Numbered from the stretch's first letter, positions 44,736-54,111 are shown. The stretch: 64,000 nucleotides of DNA from Winogradskyella wichelsiae (GCF_013403925.1 NZ_JABFDJ010000005.1:186001-250000), one strand, 5' to 3'. Translations and numbers: made by a program. The notes: generated by a model not told the origin, from the letters alone.

Positions 44736-45419
44736 CTATAACTTCAATAACAAGTTAGGATCAGGACAATTCTGTTTATAAAACTCCAGATCCAATTGAT
44801 TAGAAACGCCAGGATAATCTCCTTTATAATCTTTAATATCTCTTATTATTTGAAAATGCAAATGTGGCGGATAATCCCCATTGACATCTACTGTTCCTAG
44901 CGTTGCAATTTGTTCACCTTGCTTCACTTCTACTCCGATCTCTAAATCTGTGATAGACGCTAAACTTAAATGACCGTAGAGCGTATAAAAAATTTGATTC
45001 TGAATATGATGCTTTAAAATTAGTGTTGGTCCATAGTCTCCATGATTTGTATTGTTCTTAAAACTATGAATCGTTCCATTTAAAGGAGCACAAATTGGGG
45101 TACCCGCCTCAATCCATAGGTCAATTCCTAAATGAATATTACGTTCTTTCTTAGAATTTTCTTGATTAAAATAAGTGCTACGTTGGTAAATACCGCGTTG
45201 TTCTAAGTATCCACCAAAAGCAATTTTAGCCTTATTTTGCTTCTTGTAATTCCATATATAGTTCTTCAAATCTTTAGAAGATGATACGTTAACTTGTTTT
45301 AATTCAGAATTACCCACCGATAAATCTAAAGAAACATAAGCCTCTTTAGTTATTGAAACATCCACTACCGCATGTGCGTGAAGTGTTTTTAAAAAAAGTT
45401 GAAATGAAGTAAGTAACAT
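44736..45419 (-). CDS. M23 family peptidoglycan endopeptidase, secreted
   Basis: 227 residues. N-terminal hydrophobic signal (LLTSFQLFLKTLHAHAVV), then a LytM/peptidase M23 domain. HLGIDLWIEAGTPICAP holds the first zinc ligands (H..D), GPTLILKHH and YTLYGHLS follow, and HLHFQI supplies the last HxH ligands. It cleaves peptide cross-bridges of peptidoglycan or is a regulatory LytM factor. Its stop is 39 bases before the LpxR-like gene, so the two envelope genes may be an operon. Confidence 0.9.
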   Translation of the reverse strand: MLLTSFQLFLKTLHAHAVVDVSITKEAYVSLDLSVGNSELKQVNVSSSKDLKNYIWNYKKQNKAKIAFGGYLEQRGIYQRSTYFNQENSKKERNIHLGIDLWIEAGTPICAPLNGTIHSFKNNTNHGDYGPTLILKHHIQNQIFYTLYGHLSLASITDLEIGVEVKQGEQIATLGTVDVNGDYPPHLHFQIIRDIKDYKGDYPGVSNQLDLEFYKQNCPDPNLLLKL

Positions 45420-45627
45420 TGCCCTGTATTTAAGATGTAAAATTATACATTAATAAGATTCAAAATTAAACCGTCACAAAATTCTTCAATATAATTTAGA
45501 TTTTATAAGATTTCCTTAAAATTCAACGTTTGACATCTATAAAGTTAGGGATTTGAATTACCTTTAAATCTTGAATACTTATGTTTGTGTTTTTATTTCA
45601 AATTAAAATTTATTAAGATCTTTAACC

Positions 45628-46182
45628 ATGCTGAAACGCCTCCTTATCATTTTGTTTATTTTAGCTTTAGGCTTACTTTCCTATTCTGTTTTTGTTGAAA
45701 ACATTTTCTCTCCGCGTTTAAGTCCAAAAGATTCGGCTAAGATCTCTTTAAATGATTTAGACATCACAGTAGAATACAACAGACCTTCAAAGCGCGATCG
45801 TGAGGTATTTGGTGCGCTTGTCCCTTTTGATGAGGTTTGGAGAACAGGAGCTAACGAAGCGACGACTTTTGAAACTAATAAGTCATTAATGATTGATGGT
45901 ATTGAATTAAGAAAAGGAAAATATACCATTTGGACGGTACCAATGAAAGATTCTTGGAAAGTCATGTTTAACTCTAAACAATACGAATGGGGTGTTAATG
46001 AAAAAATGGAACCTATGTGGGATCCTAATTATGATGCCGTAGAACTTATAGTACCAGCGCAGCAACTTGATATTAGTGTTGAACGTTTTACCATTGCTTT
46101 TGATAATAAAACAGGACATTTGAAATTAACTATGGCTTGGGATAGTACGTTAATTGAAGTGCCTATTGATATTGTTGAATAA
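45628..46182 (+). CDS. DUF2911 domain protein, membrane-anchored
   Basis: 184 residues. One N-terminal hydrophobic anchor (LLIILFILALGLLSYSVF), then a DUF2911 domain with VEYNRPSKRDREVFG, VWRTGANEATTFET and LRKGKYTIWTVP. The family is abundant in Bacteroidota and of unknown function; the fold is thought to be beta-rich and extracytoplasmic. Followed after eight bases by a broken membrane-protein gene. Confidence 0.9.
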   Translation: MLKRLLIILFILALGLLSYSVFVENIFSPRLSPKDSAKISLNDLDITVEYNRPSKRDREVFGALVPFDEVWRTGANEATTFETNKSLMIDGIELRKGKYTIWTVPMKDSWKVMFNSKQYEWGVNEKMEPMWDPNYDAVELIVPAQQLDISVERFTIAFDNKTGHLKLTMAWDSTLIEVPIDIVE

Positions 46183-46190
46183 ATCGGTTA

Positions 46191-46511
46191 ATGAAGCCCA
46201 CTGAACTATTTTTAGTTACAGCTATTTTACTACTCATGTTAGTGAGGCTATTTATCACCTATCCTTATACCTCAATTTTAGTAAGCCTATTAACATAACT
46301 ATTGGCTGTGCTTTATTTTGTATTTAGTTTTGGACTTTTAAATCGCATACGCTTTAGAAATTTATTTCAGAAAGAAGCTTATAGAGCTATTGGCATTTTG
46401 AGAATTCTTGGAACTTTATTAGAAATGAAAAATAGAGACTTTCCTCAATATATTAATGCTGAAAAAGAAATTTTAAAATATCCGGATCGCCTTGAATTAC
46501 AAAAAAAGTAA
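46191..46511 (+). pseudogene. Small membrane protein gene interrupted by an in-frame stop
   Basis: A frame starts at ATG 46191 (MKPTELFLVTAILLLMLVRL), meets TAA at 46296-46298, and continues in the same frame through LAVLYFVFSFGLLNRIRFRN to 46511. Read through, it would make a ~107-residue protein with two membrane helices, a layout seen in flavobacterial conserved membrane proteins (helix, helix, then a basic loop). The second part alone starts only at a TTG. I conclude it is a decayed gene, or a stop that is a real polymorphism. The C-terminal part after FRNLFQKEAYRAIG resembles no family I know. Confidence 0.65.
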
Positions 46512-46615
46512 ATAAAATAAGCATTGAAATGGAGACTACTTATTAATCCTGAGATTAAACTTCACGTCAATTATACTTTAAACTACAAGACTTATGCTGT
46601 GACACAAAAAAACAA

Positions 46616-46623
46616 TATTTTTG
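46616..46623 (+). promoter_or_regulatory. Candidate -7 box (TATTTTTG) of the lipid-glycosylation cassette
   Basis: Perfect TAnnTTTG match 22 bases before the GT2 ATG. The upstream -33 position has CTG rather than TTG, so strength is uncertain. It would drive the three overlapping or abutting genes to 49599. Confidence 0.5.
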
Positions 46624-46645
46624 TGCGCATTAAGTAATAAAACGA

Positions 46646-47371
46646 ATGACGTACCAATTTACTATTATAGTTCCGGTTTATAATGAAGAAGACAACCTAG
46701 AACGTGTAGAAACAGAACTATCTAACTATCTTAAGATGGCCACTGTAGCTACCTCGATCTTATTTGTTAATGATGGTTCTAGCGATAACAGTCAGGCTTT
46801 AATTGAAGCTATTTGTAAGCGTAATGAAGCGTTTGAATACCTTTTATTTAAAGAAAACAGAGGGTTGAGTGCTGCTATTAAAGCAGGATTTGATGCTGTA
46901 GATTCAGAATTAGTAGGTTATATCGATTCTGATTTACAAACTTCACCAGAAGATTTCAATGTGCTTTTAGAACATATTGACCAACACGAACTGGTTACTG
47001 GTGTACGTTCTCACCGAAAAGATTCTTTTGTAAAGAATATGTCCTCTAAAATTGCCAATGGTATTAGACGTGCATTTACACATGATGGTATGGATGACAC
47101 AGGTTGTCCGCTTAAAGTTATTAAAACCGATTACGCCAAACGCATCCCTATGTTTAGAGGATTGCACCGTTTTTTACCAGCGATGATTATGCTACAAAAT
47201 GGACGCGTAACCCAAATTACGGTACAGCATTTTCCGAGAATGGCAGGCACGGCTAAATTTGGACTTTGGAACCGACTACTCGGTCCTTTAATGGATTGTT
47301 TTGCTTATTTATGGATGAAGAAAAAATATATTAACTACAACATCGCGAAATCTAGTAAAGACAACTTATAA
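46646..47371 (+). CDS. GT2 polyprenyl-phosphate glycosyltransferase (DPM1/ArnC-like)
   Basis: 241 residues, GT-A fold. FTIIVPVYNEEDNLERVETEL, FVNDGSSDNSQALI and ELVGYIDSDLQTSPEDF (DSD-Q motif) are the dolichol-phosphate mannose synthase/ArnC pattern. No C-terminal membrane helices, so a peripheral enzyme like DPM1. Product: a sugar on undecaprenyl phosphate. One base separates it from the LAB_N-type protein and the set ends with an ArnT-like transferase, so the sugar probably goes to lipid A or a surface glycan. In Francisella, FlmF2 and FlmK form a comparable pair; similarity of role is inference. Confidence 0.9.
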   Translation: MTYQFTIIVPVYNEEDNLERVETELSNYLKMATVATSILFVNDGSSDNSQALIEAICKRNEAFEYLLFKENRGLSAAIKAGFDAVDSELVGYIDSDLQTSPEDFNVLLEHIDQHELVTGVRSHRKDSFVKNMSSKIANGIRRAFTHDGMDDTGCPLKVIKTDYAKRIPMFRGLHRFLPAMIMLQNGRVTQITVQHFPRMAGTAKFGLWNRLLGPLMDCFAYLWMKKKYINYNIAKSSKDNL

Positions 47372-47372
47372 T

Positions 47373-47996
47373 TTGAAAGATTGGATTATATATAGCATTG
47401 GTTTCTTAGCTCAGATATTATTTTCTTCTCGGCTAATTATACAATGGATCACCTCAGAAAAGCAACGTAAAGTTATCACTCCAAACACCTTTTGGACCTT
47501 AAGCTTAATTGCCTCTTTTCTATTATTTATTTACGGTTATTTACGTTTAGACTTTGCGATTATGCTCGGTCAGAGTTTAACGTATTACATCTATATCCGA
47601 AATTTACAACTGCAAGGGCAATGGCAAAAATTTCCAAAACTCATACAATATTTACTCTTTATTGTTCCTGTTTTTATTGTGCTTTTCTATTATAATAATA
47701 ACAAAATCGATGTCGATTTATTGTTTCAAAATGATGCTATACCCACTTGGTTATTGGCCTTAGGAATTGTTGCCCAAATTGTTTTTACGCTACGTTTTGT
47801 ATATCAATGGATCCATTCTGAACGTCACAAAGCCTCTAGTTTACCCTTAGGGTTTTGGGTTTTGAGTTTAATAGGCGCAGGTTTAATCTTAACGTATGCC
47901 ATTATTAGAAAAGACCCTGTCTTATTTGTTGGCCACTTATTTGGCTTAGTCATTTATGCTCGTAACGCTTATTTAATTAGACACACCAATGCTTAA
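47373..47996 (+). CDS. Membrane protein with two LAB_N domains
   Basis: 207 residues, about six hydrophobic segments. Two copies of the lipid-A-disaccharide-synthase N-terminal domain motif: FSSRLIIQWITSEKQRK near residue 17 and FTLRFVYQWIHSERHK near residue 140. The start is TTG at 47373, one base after the upstream stop; no ATG is near. LAB_N proteins usually sit beside polyprenyl-sugar transferases and may act as a flippase or a scaffold for the carrier-linked sugar; the function is not established. Confidence 0.88.
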   Translation: MKDWIIYSIGFLAQILFSSRLIIQWITSEKQRKVITPNTFWTLSLIASFLLFIYGYLRLDFAIMLGQSLTYYIYIRNLQLQGQWQKFPKLIQYLLFIVPVFIVLFYYNNNKIDVDLLFQNDAIPTWLLALGIVAQIVFTLRFVYQWIHSERHKASSLPLGFWVLSLIGAGLILTYAIIRKDPVLFVGHLFGLVIYARNAYLIRHTNA

Positions 47997-49599
47997 GTTT
48001 ATCGAAAAATATCCTATTCCTAGCCTTTTACTATTTGTTATCATCATGCTTGGCTTTACTATTGACGCTATTCCGGTAACGATTATGGAAGCTCGAAATT
48101 TTATTTCAGCAAGAGAAATGCTCACCGATAACAACTGGATTTTAACCACAATGAATGGTGAAGCCCGTTACGAAAAACCACCATTACCGACTTGGATTAC
48201 CGCTGCTTTTGGTTATCTTTTTAGTATCACATCTGTATTAGCATTACGCTGGCCTGCTCTTCTTTTTGTTGCGAGTATCGGAATTTCAATTTACTTATTA
48301 TCAAAAAAATTAAACTTAACTCCTTCGCATAGCTTAATTAACGGATTTATTGCGCTCACCTCTTTTTACATCCTAGGCATTACAATTGAAGCCCCTTGGG
48401 ATATTTACACACATGGTTTTATGCTTATGGCATTATATCAGCTGTTTCTTATGTTTCACAATCGTGAAACGCCTATTGTAAGAAGCTTACTTTTTGTACT
48501 ATTCTTAGCCTGCTCTGTATTATCTAAAGGCCCCGTTTCATTATACGTCTTGTTCCTCCCTTTTATAATTGCTTATGGTATTGCTTTTAAATTTAAAGGA
48601 GGAATCCTTCATTTTTTAAAACTTTTCAGTCTCTTAATTTTCGGATTGGTTTTAGGCGCTTGGTGGTATCTTCATGTTAGAATCGCAGATCCAGAAACTT
48701 TTAATGCCATTGCACAACGTGAAACTTCTAATTGGCACAGTTATAATGTAAGACCTTTTTATTACTATTGGAGTTTCTTTATCCAATCTGGTTTATGGAC
48801 TGTTCCTGCTTTTATTAGTCTCTTATATCCTTATCTAAAATCTAGAGTTAGTAACCTTAAAGCTTATCAATTTAGCTTTTTTTGGACCATTTTAGCTGTC
48901 ATTCTACTCTCTGTTATTCCTGAAAAGAAATCAAGATATTTGATGCCTGTTCTTATTCCTCTTGCTTTTAATATTGGATTTTATATCGACTATTTGGTCC
49001 GTGAATTCAAAAATTTGAAATCGAAAAAAGAGACCTTTCCTGTATATTTTCAGTTCGGGTTAATTGGCACTATAGCCCTCCTATTCTGGATTATTGGCTT
49101 TTCTATAGGTCCTTTTTTAACAGGAATTGTTCTTGTAAGGTTTATAATCTGTAGTCTTGTTTTGGCGCTTATTGGGTTTTATATTTTTAAAAGCTTAAAA
49201 GCTAAGAACATTAAATCGGCTTTCTATCTTGTGCTAAGTTTTATGCTTTGCATTGGCTTTTTGGCTTTACCATTAGCTAAGTTACAAGCACAACCCGATT
49301 ACAAAACACTTTCGGATTTACCATCAGATGGTATTCCGCTTTACCGATTAGATGGTGTTTCCCCTGAAGCAATCTATAATTATGGTGCTAAAATTCCGAG
49401 TATAAAAACGGATGAAGGTCTTTTAATTCCTGAAGAAAAACAATTCAGACTCTTAACCACAACAGCTCAACCTGAAGCGATAAAAGAACTCTCTAAACTT
49501 TATACTATTGAATTTAAAGCCACTTATGACTTTAATTTTTCTAGTGCAAATGAAAGATCAAGGTTAGTGAATCAACTTTATTTATTGACCAGAAAATAA
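47989..49599 (+). CDS. ArnT-like integral membrane glycosyltransferase (GT39/GT83)
   Basis: 536 residues with about eleven membrane segments and a C-terminal soluble part. The first periplasmic loop holds VTIMEARNFISAREML (acidic residue of the catalytic type) and YEKPPLPTWITAAFGY, as in ArnT, PMT and the GT39 family. Such enzymes move a sugar from undecaprenyl phosphate to lipid A at the periplasmic face. Its start overlaps the LAB_N gene by 8 bases. Given the PAP2 gene that converges on it, lipid A modification is the likely job, though protein glycosylation cannot be excluded. Confidence 0.88.
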   Translation: MLKFIEKYPIPSLLLFVIIMLGFTIDAIPVTIMEARNFISAREMLTDNNWILTTMNGEARYEKPPLPTWITAAFGYLFSITSVLALRWPALLFVASIGISIYLLSKKLNLTPSHSLINGFIALTSFYILGITIEAPWDIYTHGFMLMALYQLFLMFHNRETPIVRSLLFVLFLACSVLSKGPVSLYVLFLPFIIAYGIAFKFKGGILHFLKLFSLLIFGLVLGAWWYLHVRIADPETFNAIAQRETSNWHSYNVRPFYYYWSFFIQSGLWTVPAFISLLYPYLKSRVSNLKAYQFSFFWTILAVILLSVIPEKKSRYLMPVLIPLAFNIGFYIDYLVREFKNLKSKKETFPVYFQFGLIGTIALLFWIIGFSIGPFLTGIVLVRFIICSLVLALIGFYIFKSLKAKNIKSAFYLVLSFMLCIGFLALPLAKLQAQPDYKTLSDLPSDGIPLYRLDGVSPEAIYNYGAKIPSIKTDEGLLIPEEKQFRLLTTTAQPEAIKELSKLYTIEFKATYDFNFSSANERSRLVNQLYLLTRK

Positions 49600-49629
49600 G
49601 AAGGCATCAATAAGCTCTTCTTATAGCGC

Positions 49630-50196
49630 TTATGCTACATAGCGTTTAAAAAGATAGTTGTAAAGTTTGTAAAACCCAAATCCAGCAATAGTACCAAAAG
49701 TTAGACCACAAAGGATATCTAAAGGATAATGCACACCTACATAAATACGACTATAAGCCACTATTAAACTCCAAATAAGTAGTAGATAAATTAAGTTTTT
49801 AAAATAAGGCTTTAAAAGCAAACCTGTAAAAATAGCTACAGACATAGAATTAGAAGCATGACCAGAGAAAAACCCATATTTTCCACAACGTGGAGCAACA
49901 AAACGTGTTAAATCCATCACCCCTTCTGCTCTACATGGACGTGCTCTTTGAAAAGTATCTTTAAAAACATTGGTAATTTGATCTGTAAATGTGATCATTG
50001 CGGCAACCACGAAAACTAATAATAAAATTCCTTTCCAGCCATATTTCTTATAAATTAAGACAAGTAATATTGCATATAATGGAATAGAGCACAGTTTATT
50101 GGTAATCACTAACCATAATCCATCCCAAGATTCAGATCCCAAATTATTGAGATATAAAAATAGGTTTTTATCTAATTCTATAAGTTGCTCTAACAT
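49630..50196 (-). CDS. PAP2 family phosphatase
   Basis: 188 residues, about five membrane helices. The three PAP2 motifs are present: KDTFQRARP (KX6RP, near residue 78), GFFSGHASNSM (PSGH-type), and SRIYVGVHYPLDILCG (SRX5HX3D). Role: dephosphorylation of a lipid phosphate such as lipid A 1- or 4'-phosphate or undecaprenyl pyrophosphate. It converges on the ArnT-like gene 30 bases away; the gap has an 8-bp inverted repeat (ATAAGAAG/CTTCTTAT), without a T-tract. Two bases separate it from the small acidic gene upstream. Confidence 0.92.
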   Translation of the reverse strand: MLEQLIELDKNLFLYLNNLGSESWDGLWLVITNKLCSIPLYAILLVLIYKKYGWKGILLLVFVVAAMITFTDQITNVFKDTFQRARPCRAEGVMDLTRFVAPRCGKYGFFSGHASNSMSVAIFTGLLLKPYFKNLIYLLLIWSLIVAYSRIYVGVHYPLDILCGLTFGTIAGFGFYKLYNYLFKRYVA

Positions 50197-50198
50197 TA

Positions 50199-50426
50199 TT
50201 AATCGTCGTATCTCGCTATTTCTCTATCGTAAAACTCAGTAGCTTCTTGAATATAGTTTTCAGTTTCGCTCTCTAATTCCTTTTCGTCGTGTTGATCAAA
50301 TTCTTCAAACCATTCAACTTCATCATCTTCAAGATTAATGATAAAACGTGGGAATTCTGTATGAATAATAAAAATTGCATTCGGATAATCAGTGTTATCA
50401 CCTAATATGAATTTTGGTAGTTCCAT
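50199..50426 (-). CDS. Small acidic conserved hypothetical protein
   Basis: 75 residues, very acidic (DDEVEWFEEFDQHDEKELES), soluble. The start MELPKFILGDNTDYPNAIF has a short beta-like stretch. No family that I can name, though proteins of this shape occur beside PAP2 genes in flavobacteria. A good promoter box lies upstream and the spacing of two bases to the PAP2 gene suggests one transcript. Confidence 0.8.
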   Translation of the reverse strand: MELPKFILGDNTDYPNAIFIIHTEFPRFIINLEDDEVEWFEEFDQHDEKELESETENYIQEATEFYDREIARYDD

Positions 50427-50481
50427 GTCATAAATTTAATGTTTGAAGCCAAAAGCTCGCTGCTTAATTTAACTTAAGTTG

Positions 50482-50489
50482 CAAATATA
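50482..50489 (-). promoter_or_regulatory. Candidate -7 box (TATATTTG) for the small acidic protein and PAP2 gene
   Basis: Exact TAnnTTTG match on the minus strand, 56 bases upstream of the ATG at 50426. The -33 position shows no TTG. Confidence 0.45.
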
Positions 50490-50550
50490 TCGATTTAGAT
50501 TGAGCTCTTCGACTAATAATGAAATATCGAATAGGCTTATAAAATCAGTA

Positions 50551-51930
50551 TTAATTTGATGTTTTTGAAATTAATTTTTCGGTAAGCAAATGAAATCTTA
50601 TAAACAGCATAATAGCCGCGACGCTTAAGCCTACTATAAGTCCAATCCATATCCCAAAACTACCATACATCTCTTCTTTTCCTAAATAATAACAAATAGG
50701 AAAACCAATCACCCAATAAGATATAAAAGTAATTACGGTAGGTATTTTAACATCTTGCAGTCCTCTTAACGCGCCAAGTGCAATAACCTGTAGGCTGTCT
50801 GTTATTTGAAAAACCGCAGCAGCTAACAATAAAGTCGCTGCAATTGTTACCACTTCGGTGGTATCTACTCTATTAACAGGATCATCTAAATCGACATACA
50901 TTGTTGGTAAGAACTCATGAAAAACAACAAATAATAAAGCAAAAAGAACCGCAAAAATAAACCCAACCATAAATATTGATTCTGCAATACGCTTTAGGGC
51001 CGAATAATCCTTTAATCCTTTTTGATTCCCCACTCTAATCATCGCTGCAACACTTAATCCTGTCGCCACCATAAAGGTCATTGAAGATAAATTTAATGCA
51101 ATTTGATTGGCGGCTTGTGCATTAGCTCCTAAAGTACCACTTAACCAAATGGCGGCCGTAAATATCCCTACTTCAAAGAACATTTGTAATGCACTAGGCA
51201 ATCCTAAGTTGGTCAATTTCTTTATCGGTTGTTTACTTAAGGTGAAGAACTTTAGATTGGTCACGTAAGCTTTAGATTTTTCGCGTTTAGCAAGTAACCA
51301 CCATAAATAAGCGACCATTACAAAACGAGACACCAATGTTCCGACAGCAGCACCGACAATTCCCATTTCTGGAAAACCTAATTTTCCAAAAATCAGTACA
51401 TAGTTTATTGCTACATTAAGTAAATTGGCCACAATAGTAGCATACATAGGGTATTTTGTTAGTGATAAACCATCACTAAATTGCTTAAATGCCTGAAATA
51501 CAATTAAAGGTACAAGTGAAAAAGCTACTAAGTCTAAATAAGGTATCGCCAAGTCTACCACCTCTTTGGGCTGATCCATAATGTACATTAATGGTTTAGC
51601 AAATAGTAACAAAACGAATAATACAAGACCTAAAACCGTGCATAAAAACAAACCATGCTTAAATACCGATTTACCCTTATCAAAATCATTTTCTGTATCA
51701 GCCTCTGCAACCAATGGTGTAATGGCTGTAGAAAAACCGATTCCCAATGACATGGCTATAAATATAAAACTATTCCCTAAGGATACGGCTGCTAATTCTG
51801 CTGCCCCTAATTGACCAACCATAACGTTGTCTACAAAACTTACAAATGTATGACCAAGCATGCCTAACATTACAGGAGATGCTAGTCGTAAATTGTATCT
51901 AAATTCTTTAGTGTAGTTGCTTAAAACCAT
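50551..51930 (-). CDS. MATE family efflux transporter
   Basis: 459 residues, twelve hydrophobic segments in two related halves of six. PVMLGMLGHTFVSFVDNVMVGQLGAAELAAVSLGNS at the N-terminus (residues 19-54) and QAANQIALNLSSMTFMVATGL in the second half are NorM/DinF landmarks. Expected to exchange a drug or metabolite for Na+ or H+. Normal length. The TACTTTTG box directly upstream would give a nearly leaderless message. Confidence 0.93.
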   Translation of the reverse strand: MVLSNYTKEFRYNLRLASPVMLGMLGHTFVSFVDNVMVGQLGAAELAAVSLGNSFIFIAMSLGIGFSTAITPLVAEADTENDFDKGKSVFKHGLFLCTVLGLVLFVLLLFAKPLMYIMDQPKEVVDLAIPYLDLVAFSLVPLIVFQAFKQFSDGLSLTKYPMYATIVANLLNVAINYVLIFGKLGFPEMGIVGAAVGTLVSRFVMVAYLWWLLAKREKSKAYVTNLKFFTLSKQPIKKLTNLGLPSALQMFFEVGIFTAAIWLSGTLGANAQAANQIALNLSSMTFMVATGLSVAAMIRVGNQKGLKDYSALKRIAESIFMVGFIFAVLFALLFVVFHEFLPTMYVDLDDPVNRVDTTEVVTIAATLLLAAAVFQITDSLQVIALGALRGLQDVKIPTVITFISYWVIGFPICYYLGKEEMYGSFGIWIGLIVGLSVAAIMLFIRFHLLTEKLISKTSN

Positions 51931-51934
51931 GGTG

Positions 51935-51942
51935 CAAAAGTA
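51935..51942 (-). promoter_or_regulatory. Candidate -7 box (TACTTTTG) next to the MATE start codon
   Basis: Minus-strand TACTTTTG, then four bases (CACC), then ATG. In Bacteroidota transcription starts a few bases after this box, so the message would begin at or next to the start codon. Confidence 0.5.
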
Positions 51943-52011
51943 ATACTTCCAATTAGTTTTAAGAATGAATTATTTCTTAAATAATTTGAAATCTTTCAGC
52001 TTCAAAAAAAA

Positions 52012-52521
52012 TCAATCTAGTCGTTTCGCTTGTGTTACAAATGATAGACCTTGTTGACCTGATGTAGAAGTCATTACGCCTTCAAAAACAGGTTCTGAGG
52101 CTCCTATAGGTGTTTTCCAATCGAAGATAAAATTACCACCTGTTCCCCCAGCGATATCAACCTCATTAATCACAATATCTAAAGTTTCCATAGGTCTAAC
52201 AAACACAGGTTGATCAAAATATGTTTTTAATAATTCGCCATGTGTATCGTAATAATCTACTTTAAACAAATACAGACTATCAGTAGCACTTGTATTTCTC
52301 ATACTCACCATTGCCGTTAGGTTATAAGTCTTATGTTGTGAATAACTATAAATTTGAGAATATACAGACAAATAAGATTTGCCCACTTCTAAAGAGTCTG
52401 AAGCCTTGCGTGTTGCTATTCTTTCCTTCCAATTGATTTTTTCATATTCCTCATCATTTGAAACGTGATCGCATGAATAAAAACTATAAAAAGCGAAAAC
52501 TAAAACTATAATTTTTTTCAT
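52012..52521 (-). CDS. DUF3124 lipoprotein
   Basis: 169 residues. A lipoprotein signal (KKIIVLVFAFYSFYSC, lipid Cys at residue 17) is followed by an acidic stretch (NDEEYEK), then a DUF3124 domain: VYSQIYSY, LTAMVSMRNTSATDSLY, FKVDYYDTHGELLK, and GGTGGNFIFDW. The family is periplasmic or surface-bound with unknown function. The CDHVSNDEE acidic run after the cysteine fits lipoprotein export signals of Bacteroidota. Confidence 0.87.
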   Translation of the reverse strand: MKKIIVLVFAFYSFYSCDHVSNDEEYEKINWKERIATRKASDSLEVGKSYLSVYSQIYSYSQHKTYNLTAMVSMRNTSATDSLYLFKVDYYDTHGELLKTYFDQPVFVRPMETLDIVINEVDIAGGTGGNFIFDWKTPIGASEPVFEGVMTSTSGQQGLSFVTQAKRLD

Positions 52522-52638
52522 AAGGCATCATTAATGGTTTGAAGATCATAAAAATAACATTATGCTATTATTTCTACAATTTATAACGCTAATTTCTTTA
52601 GACTTCAATCGGCGTTTAAATTATAAATACCTCTATAA

Positions 52639-54111
52639 TTAAGCTATTTTAACACTATTAAGAATCTCATTTACTTCACCTAAACTGTCTTCATTATCTA
52701 ATAGAAGTACAAGTGTATCATTTGCTTCAATGATCGTGGAACCGCCAGGTCTCACAAATTTATTATTACGTTTTATCATGACAATAAAAGCAGAATTTGG
52801 AAAATGCAAATCTATAATTCGTTTATCAACCGCGAAACTATTGGGTGGAATTGCAACTTCTTCCATCGCTGATTTAGGAAGATTAAGAATATATCTGTCG
52901 TTTTCTGCTATAGGTTTCACTTTTTCTGGCAAAGCTACTTTTAGCCATTTTGCAAAAACTGACAATGTTGTTCCTTGAATTAAAATCGATGTCACTGAAA
53001 TAAAAAATACAATATTAAAAATCATATTCGCTTTATCAATCCCTGCTAATAATGGATAAGTTGCAAATACAATAGGTACTGCACCACGTAAGCCCACCCA
53101 TGAAATATAAAAACGTCTTTTTAATTTCATTTTAAAAAACATTAAACTTATAAAAACACTTACAGGTCTAGCGACAAGGATTAAGAATATTGAAATAAGT
53201 AAACCGATGCCCATATAGGGAATAATTTGTGATGGAAATACAAGTAACCCAAGCGTAAGGAAAAGCACTATTTGCATTAACCAGGCTATACCATCAAACA
53301 TTTTTAAAATGGTCGATTTATGTATTAAATCTTGATTTCCTAAATAGACTGCACAAATATAAATCGCTAAAAACCCATTTCCGCCTACAACACCAGTCGC
53401 AGAGAAAGTGATGAACATTAAGGCGATCACCAAAACAGGATAAAGTCCTTCAAAGCCTAACTTAATTTTATTAATAATGACCTCGCTCAATTTACCAAAA
53501 GCAAATCCTGCAATACCCCCTAAAATCATCTGCTGAAGAAACAAGAAGATCATAGACAAAATACTTTCATCTTGGTTAATGACTAAAGTTAAACATGCCA
53601 ACGTTAGAACGTAAGCCATAGGGTCATTACTTCCACTTTCAAGCTCTAATGTAGGTCTCAAATTTGTTTTTAATGCCAAATTCTTAGATCGTAAAATAGA
53701 GAATACCGCTGCAGCATCTGTAGAAGACACAATGGACCCTAACAACATACTTTCATAGATTGTAAAATCGGTAACAAACCAGACAAAACCTCCTAAGGTG
53801 GCTGCTGTAAGAAAAACGCCTAAGGTAGAAAGTACCAAACCTTCTTTTAAAACTGGTTTTATAGATTTAAAATTGGTATCGAGACCACCTGAAAATAATA
53901 TAAAATTAAGAGAAACAATCCCTATAAACTGTGCTAGTTTGGGATCATCAAAACGAATACCACCAATGCCATCAGAACCAGCTAACATACCAATACCTAA
54001 GAATAGTATTAATGTAGGCACACCAAATTTATAAGAAGTCTTACCTACTACAATACTAATAAATAGTAGTATAGAGCCAACTAATAATATGTTTTCAATG
54101 GTTAAATTCAT
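52639..54111 (-). CDS. K+/H+ antiporter, CPA1/NhaP2 type with TrkA-C domain
   Basis: 490 residues. About twelve hydrophobic segments (first: ILLVGSILLFISIVVG), the ion-site region with FLGIGMLAGSDGIGGI and SIVSSTDAAAVFSILR, and LELESGSNDPMAYVLT, where the conserved Asp-Pro sits, as in NhaP-type exchangers. The last ~100 residues form a RCK_C-like regulatory domain (SAMEEVAIPPNSFAV to NDTLVLLL), as in NhaP2/CvrA. Role: K+ or Na+ export against protons. Box TAAATTTG upstream. Single-gene unit. Confidence 0.9.
   Translation of the reverse strand: MNLTIENILLVGSILLFISIVVGKTSYKFGVPTLILFLGIGMLAGSDGIGGIRFDDPKLAQFIGIVSLNFILFSGGLDTNFKSIKPVLKEGLVLSTLGVFLTAATLGGFVWFVTDFTIYESMLLGSIVSSTDAAAVFSILRSKNLALKTNLRPTLELESGSNDPMAYVLTLACLTLVINQDESILSMIFLFLQQMILGGIAGFAFGKLSEVIINKIKLGFEGLYPVLVIALMFITFSATGVVGGNGFLAIYICAVYLGNQDLIHKSTILKMFDGIAWLMQIVLFLTLGLLVFPSQIIPYMGIGLLISIFLILVARPVSVFISLMFFKMKLKRRFYISWVGLRGAVPIVFATYPLLAGIDKANMIFNIVFFISVTSILIQGTTLSVFAKWLKVALPEKVKPIAENDRYILNLPKSAMEEVAIPPNSFAVDKRIIDLHFPNSAFIVMIKRNNKFVRPGGSTIIEANDTLVLLLDNEDSLGEVNEILNSVKIA

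Noticed and set aside
46302..46511. Separate 69-residue gene starting at TTG
   Set aside because: It is in the same frame as the upstream 35-codon frame, separated by one TAA; better explained as the rest of a broken gene.
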